From JAOZTV01 sp965371805 (GTDB taxonomy: Bacteria; Acidobacteriota; Aminicenantia; UBA2199): a stretch of DNA of 64,000 bases. This document shows, piece after piece, positions 26,961-35,317 of this stretch. How positions within the stretch are numbered: position 1 is the first letter of the stretch; each line of letters starts with the position of its first letter. Below the pieces are notes generated by a model. It was not told the origin of the DNA and made no database searches. It saw only the letters and a list, made by a program, of their open reading frames with translations. Location of the stretch: positions 1 to 64,000 of the forward strand of contig CBDUZW010000010.1 in the NCBI GenBank assembly GCA_965371805.1, in the 5' to 3' direction. Both the position numbers and the translations under genes were made by a program.

Positions 26961-27105
26961 TACTTACTCATCAGCCAATTACCGATAGAGTGGCATAAGA
27001 ATATGGTACAAATCTAGTATTATCTGGACATACTCATGGCGGACATATATAGACGTTTAGTTACTTTGTTTATTTACAGCAGCCATATCTGAAGGTTCTA
27101 TATAT
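26961..27105 (+). pseudogene. Decayed partial duplicate of the metallophosphoesterase 3' end
   Basis: About 145 bases starting ten bases past the metallophosphoesterase stop resemble that gene's own 3' part (about 26701-26845). Read in frame they give LTHQPITDR.A, then EYGTNLVLSGHTHGGHI, a stop, and SYFVYLQQPYLK, against AHQPIAVREA, QYGTDLVLSGHTHGGQI and NYFVYLQQPYLK in the parent. It has at least two stops and a codon deletion, so it cannot be functional. Its right end is read on the other strand as the C-terminus of the O-antigen-ligase-like gene. Confidence 0.8.
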
Positions 27106-28433
27106 GGCTCTTGTTTTCTGTTTACCAATATAGCAATAAATGCAATTAAAATCCAATAATGCCTGAAATTCATTATATCTGTTGCCGATGCTTCAATTAA
27201 TATGGCAATATATACTCCACTTAAACCTGAATAGATACTCTTGAACTTTACGTTTTTAGACAAATACTTAAATAAATATAACCCAGGAAGTCCCCATATC
27301 AATATGATAATTATTAAACCAAAAAAGCCTAACTCTGCTGGAACTCCAAGATAAGTACAGTGCGGATCCCAATTACGAAATGTGGAAGGATGAAGTTTTC
27401 TTTTTTTTAATTTTTCTATATATTCATTATAATTACCAGCTCCAAGACCAAGGGCTTTTGATTCTTTTATTGCTCTTAGACTCTGTTTTTTGTTTATAAG
27501 ATAGTTTGTAGGATAAATTTTATATTCTTTTGATCCTAGAGAAAAATTAAATAAAGGTTTTTTTCCTATTACATAGAACATTTTGTTAAAATCTTCTTTT
27601 TTTGTGTTTATAGTGCTTGTAATGAAAAAATGTGTTCCAATAAAATATATTATAAAAGTACCTAAAATAAATATTGAAAATATAAGCTTTCTCAATTTGG
27701 TTTTTTTTGAAGCATTTAATGATATAAACCAAGTTACACCAAGACCAGCGAGCAAGCACATTATTGTTTTTGAAAATGTTAATATAAATGCTATTGATAA
27801 TATAGATAAAATAATCATAAATTTACTGTCCATTTTTTTTAAATTAAAATATTGTGAACATAAAAAAATAATGCCAACCATTAAAATACTTGCAAGCATA
27901 TTAGGAGTAGCCGTAAATGCTTGAATTCTTGACATTTCACCAAAATATGGCCATAAGGCTTTATTAGCCAAAGTAGTTGTAATATCAAAAAGAGATAATA
28001 AAAATCCAACTATTCCTAAAACACCTGCTAACAAAGCACTATATATAAAGAAATTATAAATTTTTTTTATATTTATGTATATGGATATTATCCGGACAGA
28101 AAAATACAATAAAACTAAATATATAGATCCTGTGATATCAATGATATTAACTTTTTTAAAGCCAAAAAAAAAGGAAGGTACTATGTTGGCAATAGGCCAT
28201 AATAGGACAGCTATATCTACTACTTTCCAAAATTTTTTTTGAAAGATGTGTTTTATGTGTGTTAATGCAATTAATAATATAATAAAAAAAAAAACTTCGG
28301 GTAATTGAAATTTATTTCCAAAAAATGGAAGATTTAACAATCTTTGAAATGGAGTGAATAATACAAATAATAGTAATACAAGCTCTTTGAAATTAAGATT
28401 TGTTAGATGTATTTTCTCATTGATCCAATTCAT
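27057..28433 (-). CDS. O-antigen ligase/polymerase-like membrane protein (Wzy_C)
   Basis: About 458 residues from ATG 28433, with 10-12 membrane helices. The large external loop (about 270-380) and the following RNWDPHCTYLGVPAELGFFGL match the Wzy_C pattern of WaaL ligases and O-antigen polymerases, where a conserved His lies before the AELGxxG helix. The family transfers or polymerises undecaprenyl-linked glycans at the outer face of the inner membrane. An in-frame TTG at 28502 would add 23 residues; neither start has a clear ribosome-binding site. The last 16 residues or so (YIEPSDMAAVNKQSN) are antisense to the decayed metallophosphoesterase copy, so the original C-terminus seems to have been replaced. 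Confidence 0.75.
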   Translation of the reverse strand: MNWINEKIHLTNLNFKELVLLLFVLFTPFQRLLNLPFFGNKFQLPEVFFFIILLIALTHIKHIFQKKFWKVVDIAVLLWPIANIVPSFFFGFKKVNIIDITGSIYLVLLYFSVRIISIYINIKKIYNFFIYSALLAGVLGIVGFLLSLFDITTTLANKALWPYFGEMSRIQAFTATPNMLASILMVGIIFLCSQYFNLKKMDSKFMIILSILSIAFILTFSKTIMCLLAGLGVTWFISLNASKKTKLRKLIFSIFILGTFIIYFIGTHFFITSTINTKKEDFNKMFYVIGKKPLFNFSLGSKEYKIYPTNYLINKKQSLRAIKESKALGLGAGNYNEYIEKLKKRKLHPSTFRNWDPHCTYLGVPAELGFFGLIIIILIWGLPGLYLFKYLSKNVKFKSIYSGLSGVYIAILIEASATDIMNFRHYWILIAFIAILVNRKQEPYIEPSDMAAVNKQSN

Positions 28434-28596
28434 ATAATAATAGAATACATTAGGTTGATTAATTTTGCAAATACATGTATGGATATTATAAAAGTTTAAC
28501 AATGAGTGAAATATTATAAGTTTATATATTTTAGTATTCTATATAGGACTTCAATAAAATTTGCATAAATTGAACTGCTTTGGTATTATTTTTTAT

Positions 28597-30891
28597 ATGA
28601 CAAAAAATAAATTATTTTTTCAGAAAGATTCAATTGTACTTTTTCTATTGTTTTCTTTATTATATTTCATTCTGACTTTTATTATTATTCCTGATGCTTC
28701 CCCTTTTTTAAAATATCCACTTCTTGCAAAGCAATATTTAGGAGGAGTATTGGATCAGAATAGAATTCCTGACCTCAGTCCTGTTTATTTTTATTTCAAT
28801 GTTTTAATTATGTTTCTTTTCAAATCTATTATGGTATCTGTTAAAGTTATACATGTTATTCATGTCTTTATAGTTTCATTTTCAGCATTATTTTTGTTTC
28901 ATACTTTTAAATTATTTTTTTCAAAAGTGTTAAGTTTTGTGGGTGTTTTTTTATTTGCATTCAGCTATAGCTTAATAGTTTATACAAAGATAATAGAACC
29001 TGAATCATTTGTGATGTTTTTTCTGTCAGGTTTTATTTATTTCATAAATAAAAAAAACTTCAAAGGTAAAGATATTGTTTTTGCAGGAATCTTCTTTAGT
29101 CTCGGGGTTTTAACAAGGTCAAATTTCTTGCCATTAGTACTTATTATCCCATTATTTTTATGGATTAATAAAGTAGACAAACGAAATTGGATCAAAAACA
29201 CTTTTTTATTTATTATCCCTGTTATTCTCTCTGTTTTATTCCTTATAATTAGAAATTATAATATTAGAGGAGAGTTTTCTCCATACGCTTCTGCCCCCGG
29301 TTATATACTTTTCGAAGGTAATAATCCAAATTCTTCAGGGCAGAGTGCAATATATCCTCCTTTGGTTAATGATATCGCATTTGAATTTCCTAAAAAACCT
29401 GATTTTCACCATGAAGTTTACAGGATGTTTGCAAGAAAGATAAAAGGAGAAGACCTATCCATATTAGAAGTAAATAACTTTTGGGGAGATAAAGCAAAAA
29501 ATTATATATTTGACCAACCATTGATCTTTTTTAACCTTATTTCAAAAAAGATACAGTATTTTTTTCATAACTATAGAAGACATGATTTGAATAATGCTTA
29601 TATATATGATGCTGCTCTAAAACACTCTCACTTTCCATTGTTTCCCTTTTGGATTATTTCAATTTTGGCTTTACTGGGTATTTTTCTGTCAAGATATGAA
29701 TGGAAACAAAACTTTATCTTTTTAATTCTCTTTTTTATACAGTTTGCTGTTTTAATAGTAAGTTATGTCTCTGATAGACAAAGAGTTGCGGTTCTACCTG
29801 TTTTTGTTTTTTTTACTCTATATTCAATTGACTATTTTATGAAGAATAAAAAAAAAGCAGTTTTTCTGATACCAATTCTTATAATTTCATTTTTTTTTCT
29901 CTTTGTGAAAACTGATTTTATGGCTGAGGAAGATTATATTTGGAAGGTCACAAATAAATCATATGATAATTGGATAGAGGCAAAAGCTTATAGGGGCTTG
30001 TCAAATGTAAATGGTGCTAAAGCAAAAATGTATGATTCAATTTCAAGTTCTCCATGGATGGTCCATAAAAGAAGATTGGCTTATATCCCATTTGATACAA
30101 ACGAAATGGTTGAAATTATTGAAAAAAAAAGTTTAAACAAAAGTGGCTTTTCAAAAATTTTTTCTAATGCAATATTTTTTGTTGAATCCGGTAAACTTGA
30201 AAAAGGTGAAAAATTATTATTGGAACTATTCCAAAAAGGTTTTCAATTTAAAAGGGATTTTTTTCATTCATCTCAACCTCTTTATTATTTAGGAGTTATT
30301 GAAGTAAAAAGGCAGAATTACAATAAAGCAATCCGATATTTCAAAAGAGCATTAGAAAACAATCCCGGTTCTCCTTTTGCATTATCACAAATGTTTGTTT
30401 TAACTGGCAACCAGGAGTATAAAAACAAAATTATAAGGTATTTTGATAAAATAGATGCAGATTTTTTTATTGGCAAAGCTTTATTAGAGCTTGGGAATCC
30501 TCAATTAGCAAAAACATATTTTGAAAATGTGCTTAAGTATTTCCCGATTTATAGAAAAGCACTGATTTATTATGCTGTTACTTTAGGAAGATTGAAGGAA
30601 TACAGAAAAGCTGCCTTTGTCTACCTAAAAGCACTTAAAAGACGACTGGATCCTGTTTATTTTGAAAAAGATATTATTAACATCTATAGAAATTGGTCTT
30701 TTACTGAAAAGGATAATCCTGTTCCAAAGTATTATTTAGGTGTTATATTGGGACAGTTTGGGAATTATAAGCAAGCAATTGAAGTATTGAAAGAAGCCTT
30801 AGCTTTGTCAAATATAAATAATAAAAAAATGGTTAAAGTTGAACTAAATAGGATGAAAAAATTCTCTAGTTCGTATAAAATAGGAAAATAA
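28597..30891 (+). CDS. GT-C-like membrane glycosyltransferase with C-terminal TPR repeats
   Basis: 764 residues from ATG 28597; the upstream in-frame TTG at 28561 would add 12 residues. Residues 10-440 have about ten membrane helices with an early external loop (PDASPFLKYPLLAKQYLGG) and a cytoplasmic Arg-rich stretch, as in family-39-like transferases. Residues 560-760 contain three or four TPRs: YYLGVIEVKRQNYNKAIRYF, GKALLELGNPQLAKTYFENV and YYLGVILGQFGNYKQAIEVL. TPRs likely organise a complex. The stop overlaps the next gene by one base. Donor and acceptor are unknown; the neighbouring GT2 gene would be a natural source of lipid-linked sugar. Confidence 0.65.
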   Translation: MTKNKLFFQKDSIVLFLLFSLLYFILTFIIIPDASPFLKYPLLAKQYLGGVLDQNRIPDLSPVYFYFNVLIMFLFKSIMVSVKVIHVIHVFIVSFSALFLFHTFKLFFSKVLSFVGVFLFAFSYSLIVYTKIIEPESFVMFFLSGFIYFINKKNFKGKDIVFAGIFFSLGVLTRSNFLPLVLIIPLFLWINKVDKRNWIKNTFLFIIPVILSVLFLIIRNYNIRGEFSPYASAPGYILFEGNNPNSSGQSAIYPPLVNDIAFEFPKKPDFHHEVYRMFARKIKGEDLSILEVNNFWGDKAKNYIFDQPLIFFNLISKKIQYFFHNYRRHDLNNAYIYDAALKHSHFPLFPFWIISILALLGIFLSRYEWKQNFIFLILFFIQFAVLIVSYVSDRQRVAVLPVFVFFTLYSIDYFMKNKKKAVFLIPILIISFFFLFVKTDFMAEEDYIWKVTNKSYDNWIEAKAYRGLSNVNGAKAKMYDSISSSPWMVHKRRLAYIPFDTNEMVEIIEKKSLNKSGFSKIFSNAIFFVESGKLEKGEKLLLELFQKGFQFKRDFFHSSQPLYYLGVIEVKRQNYNKAIRYFKRALENNPGSPFALSQMFVLTGNQEYKNKIIRYFDKIDADFFIGKALLELGNPQLAKTYFENVLKYFPIYRKALIYYAVTLGRLKEYRKAAFVYLKALKRRLDPVYFEKDIINIYRNWSFTEKDNPVPKYYLGVILGQFGNYKQAIEVLKEALALSNINNKKMVKVELNRMKKFSSSYKIGK

Positions 30892-31613
30892 TGGAAATAA
30901 AAAAACTATCAATAATTATCCCGGTTTATAATGAAGAAAACACAATTAATGCCATACTTGATAAAGTGATTGAGGTGAAGCTTATCAATAATATACAAAA
31001 AGAGATAATTCTAGTAAATGATTGCTCGACAGATAACTCAGAATTAATTATTAATAAGTATATAGGAAAAAACACACTTGTTCCTATAGTGCTGAAAAAC
31101 CATGAAAAGAACATGGGAAAAGGAGCAGCATTACATACCGGCATACAAACTGCCACAGGGGATCACTTGATTATTCAGGATGCAGACCTTGAGTATGATC
31201 CTGAAGAATATAATGTTCTTCTAAAACCTGTACTGGATGGATTTGCCGACGTTGTTTATGGTTCAAGATTCGCTGGTGGTAAACCCCATAGAATCCTTTT
31301 CTTCTGGCATTCAATTGGAAACAAGGCCCTTACTTTTTTATCAAATATGTTTACTAACCTTAATCTCTCAGATATGGAAACCTGTTATAAATTATTTACA
31401 ACAGACATAATAAAAAACATCAATCTTAAAGAGAAACGATTTGGTTTTGAACCTGAAATAACGGCAAAAATATCAAGGGTAAAAGATATTCGGATATATG
31501 AAGTTGGAATATCTTACTATGGCAGAACTTTCAAAGAAGGTAAAAAAATAAACTGGAAAGATGGACTTAAGGCAATATATTGTGTTTTTAAATATAATAT
31601 CTGGGACAAATAG
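30891..31613 (+). CDS. GT2 polyprenyl-phosphate glycosyltransferase (DPM1-like)
   Basis: 240-residue single-domain GT2. Motifs: LSIIIPVYNEENTINAIL, ILVNDCSTDNSE, GKGAALHTGI, IQDADLEYDPEEY (donor/metal Asp), YGSRFAGG, and the DMETCYKLF acceptor region typical of polyprenyl-phosphate hexose transferases. It would transfer a sugar from a nucleotide donor to undecaprenyl phosphate on the cytoplasmic side. It lacks C-terminal membrane helices, like DPM1. It overlaps the GT-C gene upstream by one base and is two bases before a methyltransferase, giving a compact three-gene unit. Confidence 0.85.
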   Translation: MEIKKLSIIIPVYNEENTINAILDKVIEVKLINNIQKEIILVNDCSTDNSELIINKYIGKNTLVPIVLKNHEKNMGKGAALHTGIQTATGDHLIIQDADLEYDPEEYNVLLKPVLDGFADVVYGSRFAGGKPHRILFFWHSIGNKALTFLSNMFTNLNLSDMETCYKLFTTDIIKNINLKEKRFGFEPEITAKISRVKDIRIYEVGISYYGRTFKEGKKINWKDGLKAIYCVFKYNIWDK

Positions 31614-31615
31614 AT

Positions 31616-32353
31616 ATGGAAGAACTCAAAAACAGCAATTTTGACATGGGTTTTGAAACCCTTAGGACAATCTCGAAAGCAGATAGATTTAATGGCTGGA
31701 TGTATGAAACAATTGAGCCATGGTGTATTGGAAATATACTTGAAATAGGTAGTGGTATTGGAAACATTTCATCTTTGTTTTTGTTTGACAGTAAAGATAT
31801 TACTGTAAGTGACATCCAGGGTGAATATTTGTCTATTCTTAAAGATAAATTTAAACATATGAATACATTCGGTGGGGCTGAATTGATTGATATCTCTCTG
31901 GATGATTTTGCAATCAAATATAAACATATGCTAGGTACTTTTAATACGGTTTTTGCATTAAATATTATAGAACATGTTAAAGATGATGAAAGAGCTATCG
32001 AAAACTGCAGAAAACTTTTAAAACCAAACGGTAAGCTAATAATTCTTGTACCTGCTTATCAAAAATTATTTAATAATTTTGATAAAGAATTAAGCCATTT
32101 CAGGCGATATAGGATTTCTAATGTAAATTCTCTTTTAAAAAGAAATGGCTTTGAAATATTGCATTCGCAGTATTTTAACTTTATAGGCATCTTCGGGTGG
32201 TGGTTTTTTGGAAGTATTTTAAAGAAAAAAGAGATTCCATCAAACCAGATGAAAATATATAATAGTTTAGTTCCAGTATTTAAAATTATTGATAAATTAG
32301 TTTTAAATAAAATTGGACTTAGTGTAATAAGTGTGGCAAAAAATAATAGTTGA
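31616..32353 (+). CDS. Class I SAM-dependent methyltransferase
   Basis: 245 residues. Motif I is ILEIGSGIGNISSLFL (about residues 40-55), followed by DIQGEYL, FNTVFALNIIEHVKDDERAI (motif post-I region) and LLKPNGKLIILVPAY. The C-terminal third is hydrophobic and basic (FNFIGIFGWWFFGSIL), suggesting membrane association. It pairs with the adjacent GT2; in the gene at 24085 the same two domains are fused. The methylated substrate is probably a sugar or lipid-linked intermediate (inference). Confidence 0.8.
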   Translation: MEELKNSNFDMGFETLRTISKADRFNGWMYETIEPWCIGNILEIGSGIGNISSLFLFDSKDITVSDIQGEYLSILKDKFKHMNTFGGAELIDISLDDFAIKYKHMLGTFNTVFALNIIEHVKDDERAIENCRKLLKPNGKLIILVPAYQKLFNNFDKELSHFRRYRISNVNSLLKRNGFEILHSQYFNFIGIFGWWFFGSILKKKEIPSNQMKIYNSLVPVFKIIDKLVLNKIGLSVISVAKNNS

Positions 32354-32406
32354 AAGGAAAGGCTTTACTGTATTGATTAATATAAGCTAATATTATAAAA
32401 TATATT

Positions 32407-32652
32407 ATGTCAAAAATAATAAAAACTGAATGTCCTTCATGTCATGAAGAATTATGGGTGGATAGTGAAACAGAAAAAGTGATCCAGCATAAAAAAAGTG
32501 AAAAAAAGAACTTTTCTTCCTTTGAAGATCTAATTCTTGGTGAAAAAAAAAAGAAGGAACAGGCAGATGAAAAATTCGAGCTTGCAAGAAAATTGAAAGA
32601 AGAGAAAAAAAGGCAGGCTGAAGAAATTTTTAAAAAGTCATTTAAAGATTGA
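32407..32652 (+). CDS. Small zinc-ribbon/coiled-coil protein
   Basis: 81 residues. The N-terminus has ECPSCHEELWVD, half of a zinc ribbon with a following His-rich turn. The rest is very rich in Lys and Glu and predicted to be a helix or coiled coil. I recognise no function; similar short CPxC-plus-coil proteins occur near housekeeping genes. It has no clear ribosome-binding site. It is probably real because the frame is clean and lies between two same-strand genes. Confidence 0.5.
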   Translation: MSKIIKTECPSCHEELWVDSETEKVIQHKKSEKKNFSSFEDLILGEKKKKEQADEKFELARKLKEEKKRQAEEIFKKSFKD

Positions 32653-32695
32653 ATATAAAATAAATGAATAAAAGGGATTTTAGGAAGAAAGTAGA

Positions 32696-33688
32696 ATGAA
32701 AAAAAAAATATTATTGATTCATACAGGTGGTACTATAGGAATGGTAAAAGATAAGGATAGTGGCGTTTTAAAGCCAGATTTCTTTTATAACAGTATATCT
32801 AAAATGATTCCAGAACTATCAGATATTGCAGATATTATAACTGAGATACCCTTTGTTGTGGACAGCTCTGAATTAAATTCGGAGCATTGGGGAAAAATTG
32901 CAGATTTAATTGGTAAATATGTTGAGGTTGTTGATGGGGTTGTGATTACGCATGGAACAGATACTTTAACTTATACTGCATCAGCTCTTTCATTTATGCT
33001 TCAAAATCTCCCTATCCCGGTAGTATTAACAGGGGCTCAAAAGCCTTTAAGTGAATTAAGAACAGATGCAAAATCAAATCTGATTAATGCAATTGAACTG
33101 GCAACCTGCGGAGTAAATGAAGTGTCAATATTTTTTGATGATAAGTTAATGAGGGGAAATCGTTCTATAAAAAAGCATATAAATCATTTTGATGCTTTTG
33201 ATTCTCCCAATTATCCTCTGCTTGGAAAGGTTGGGATAGATGTTGAAATATATGAAAAGAATGTTTTAAAAAATAATGGAATATTCCATATATTTAATAA
33301 ATTTGATCATTCAATAGCTGTTTTTAAAACATTTCCCGGTTGTAGTACTGATTATTTTATACCGGATAAAGATATTAGAGCTATATTACTAATAACATAT
33401 GGTGCCGGTAATATTCCTCTAAAAAACAATGACCTTTATGAAAAAGTACTTGACTGGATAGATCAAGGAAAAATTGTTGCTCTACTAAGTGAGACAAAGG
33501 CTGGAAGAGTTGATACATCCTTATATGAATCCGGGAATAAATTATTAGAGGCTGGTGTAGTTCATTCGAAAGATATGACTTTTGAAGCAGTGATCACAAA
33601 ATTGATGTTTCTTTTAGGCCAGTATGAAGATACAGACTTAATAAAGAAATACTTTAAAAAATCACTTGCAGGCGAAACATATAATTAA
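32696..33688 (+). CDS. L-asparaginase, cytoplasmic type
   Basis: 330 residues, hydrolysing L-asparagine to aspartate and ammonia. The first catalytic Thr is in LLIHTGGTIGMV (about residues 6-17) and the second in VVITHGTDTLTYTA (about 80-93). LTGAQKPLSELRTDAKSNL contributes the Lys that completes the site. No signal peptide, so it is type I (AnsA-like). GGAAGAAAG precedes the ATG. It has no functional link to the glycan genes around it. Confidence 0.92.
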   Translation: MKKKILLIHTGGTIGMVKDKDSGVLKPDFFYNSISKMIPELSDIADIITEIPFVVDSSELNSEHWGKIADLIGKYVEVVDGVVITHGTDTLTYTASALSFMLQNLPIPVVLTGAQKPLSELRTDAKSNLINAIELATCGVNEVSIFFDDKLMRGNRSIKKHINHFDAFDSPNYPLLGKVGIDVEIYEKNVLKNNGIFHIFNKFDHSIAVFKTFPGCSTDYFIPDKDIRAILLITYGAGNIPLKNNDLYEKVLDWIDQGKIVALLSETKAGRVDTSLYESGNKLLEAGVVHSKDMTFEAVITKLMFLLGQYEDTDLIKKYFKKSLAGETYN

Positions 33689-33703
33689 AAATTGGAGTTA
33701 TAA

Positions 33704-33925
33704 ATGAATTCTATTGATATTTATTTTGTTATTTTTTTATCTTTATTGCTTAATGATGATTCTTTTAAAGTGAATTATGCATACTTGGATCCAGGAACGG
33801 GAAGTTACATTTTTCAAATAATTATTGCTACAGTAATTGGTGGGTTCTTTGCGATTAAACTATTCTGGCAAAAAATAATTTCTTTTTTTAAAAAATTATT
33901 CTCTAGAAATAAGAAAAATAAATGA
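33704..33925 (+). CDS. Small membrane protein with DPGTGS motif
   Basis: 73 residues. An N-terminal hydrophobic segment (IYFVIFLSLLL) is followed by the motif AYLDPGTGSYIFQIIIATVIGG, which begins a second membrane helix, then a basic C-terminus (WQKIISFFKKLFSRNKKNK). From memory, small proteins with this AY(L/I)DPG(T/S)GS motif recur next to methyltransferases and sulfatase-like enzymes in polysaccharide regions; their function is not known to me. GGAG lies before the ATG. It ends with an ATGA overlap into the methyltransferase gene, so the two are tightly coupled. Confidence 0.7.
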   Translation: MNSIDIYFVIFLSLLLNDDSFKVNYAYLDPGTGSYIFQIIIATVIGGFFAIKLFWQKIISFFKKLFSRNKKNK

Positions 33926-35313
33926 ATGAATTAACTGTTAATGAAAGTATTCCAAGCTCATTTCGTGATCCCAGTGGATTTATTTTTTTGCATAAAGATT
34001 TGATTTATCGTCAAATAAATATTTCTTATAAAAATAATTATGATAAACTAATAAATTCGGGACTATATAAAACTTTAATAGATTCAGATTTGTTGATATC
34101 TCACATTGAATGTGATTTAGATAATATAAAATCCAATGAAGCTTATAAAGTAATAAAACCAGAAATGATACCATTTATCTCATATCCATATGAATGGAGT
34201 TTTTCTCAATTAAAAGATGCAGCTTTGCTTACACTTGAGATTCAAAAAAAAGCATTAAGTTTTGGTATGTCTTTGAAGGATTGTAGCGCTTATAATATAC
34301 AGTTTCGAAAAGGTAAGCCAATTTTTATTGACACACTTTCTTTTGAAGAGTATAAAAAAGGACAACCATGGGTTGCATATAGACAATTTTGTCAGCATTT
34401 TTTAGCACCCTTAGCTTTGATGAGCTATAAGGATATCAGGTTAAATCAGTTATTACAGGTTTATTTAGATGGAATTCCTTTAGACCTTGCCAGTTCTCTT
34501 CTTCCAATTCGTACAAAATTGATGTTTTCGCTACTTGTCCATATTCATCTTCATGCTAAAGCACAGAAGCATTATAGTGATAAGGCATTAAATACTTCAA
34601 AAAAAAAGGTAACGGAATTTTCTTTTAGAGGGCTTTTAAATAGCCTGGAATCTGTTATAAAAAAAATGAAATGGAAAGCTCATGGAACAGAATGGAGTGA
34701 TTATTATGAGAACACAAATTATTCAGAAGACGGATTAATCCAAAAAAAACAAATTATTTCTGATTATATCGATAGAATAACTCCTAAGTTGATCTGGGAT
34801 TTAGGATCTAATACGGGCGTTTTCAGTCGAATTGCCTCAAAAAAAAATATCCAGGTAATTTCTTTTGACATAGATCCTGCTGCTGTTGAGAAAAATTATC
34901 TTTTTGGTGTAGAAAAAAATGAAAAAAACATTTTACCTATATTACTTGATATAACAAATCCAAGTTCAGGCAATGGCTGGGAAAATAAAGAGAGAATGTC
35001 TTTACTGGAAAGAGGACCGGTTGATACAATTTTTGCTTTAGCATTAGTTCATCATTTAGCAATTTCAAATAATTTACCCCTATATAAAATTGCTAATTTC
35101 TTTAGTAAAATTTGTTTCTCACTTATTATTGAATTTATTCCAAAAGAAGATTCACAAGTACAAAAACTCTTATTTACCAGAGAAGACATTTTTCCTGATT
35201 ATACCAAACAAAATTTTGAATTAGAGTTTAAAAAATATTTTATAATAAAGGATATAATAAAGCTTAAGGATTCTGATAGAATAATATATTTAATGGTTAA
35301 AAAAAAACAATAA
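33922..35313 (+). CDS. NoeA-like methyltransferase with kinase-like N-terminal region
   Basis: 463 residues. Residues 1-215 are a conserved region with FRDPSGFIF, IPFISYPYEWSFSQLKDAALLTLEIQ and GMSLKDCSAYNIQFRKGKPIFIDTLSFE. That last part resembles the catalytic loop and metal-binding Asp of aminoglycoside-type kinases (D-x4-N...ID). Residues 285-460 form a class I methyltransferase (LIWDLGSNTGVFSRIA, ISFDIDPAA, TIFALALVHHLAI). The whole resembles proteins annotated as nodulation protein NoeA-type. Its partner genes are the small DPGTGS protein upstream and a sulfatase-like enzyme that converges on it, suggesting a conserved three-gene surface-glycan module. The kinase idea is inference. Confidence 0.75.
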   Translation: MNELTVNESIPSSFRDPSGFIFLHKDLIYRQINISYKNNYDKLINSGLYKTLIDSDLLISHIECDLDNIKSNEAYKVIKPEMIPFISYPYEWSFSQLKDAALLTLEIQKKALSFGMSLKDCSAYNIQFRKGKPIFIDTLSFEEYKKGQPWVAYRQFCQHFLAPLALMSYKDIRLNQLLQVYLDGIPLDLASSLLPIRTKLMFSLLVHIHLHAKAQKHYSDKALNTSKKKVTEFSFRGLLNSLESVIKKMKWKAHGTEWSDYYENTNYSEDGLIQKKQIISDYIDRITPKLIWDLGSNTGVFSRIASKKNIQVISFDIDPAAVEKNYLFGVEKNEKNILPILLDITNPSSGNGWENKERMSLLERGPVDTIFALALVHHLAISNNLPLYKIANFFSKICFSLIIEFIPKEDSQVQKLLFTREDIFPDYTKQNFELEFKKYFIIKDIIKLKDSDRIIYLMVKKKQ

Positions 35314-35317
35314 AAAA

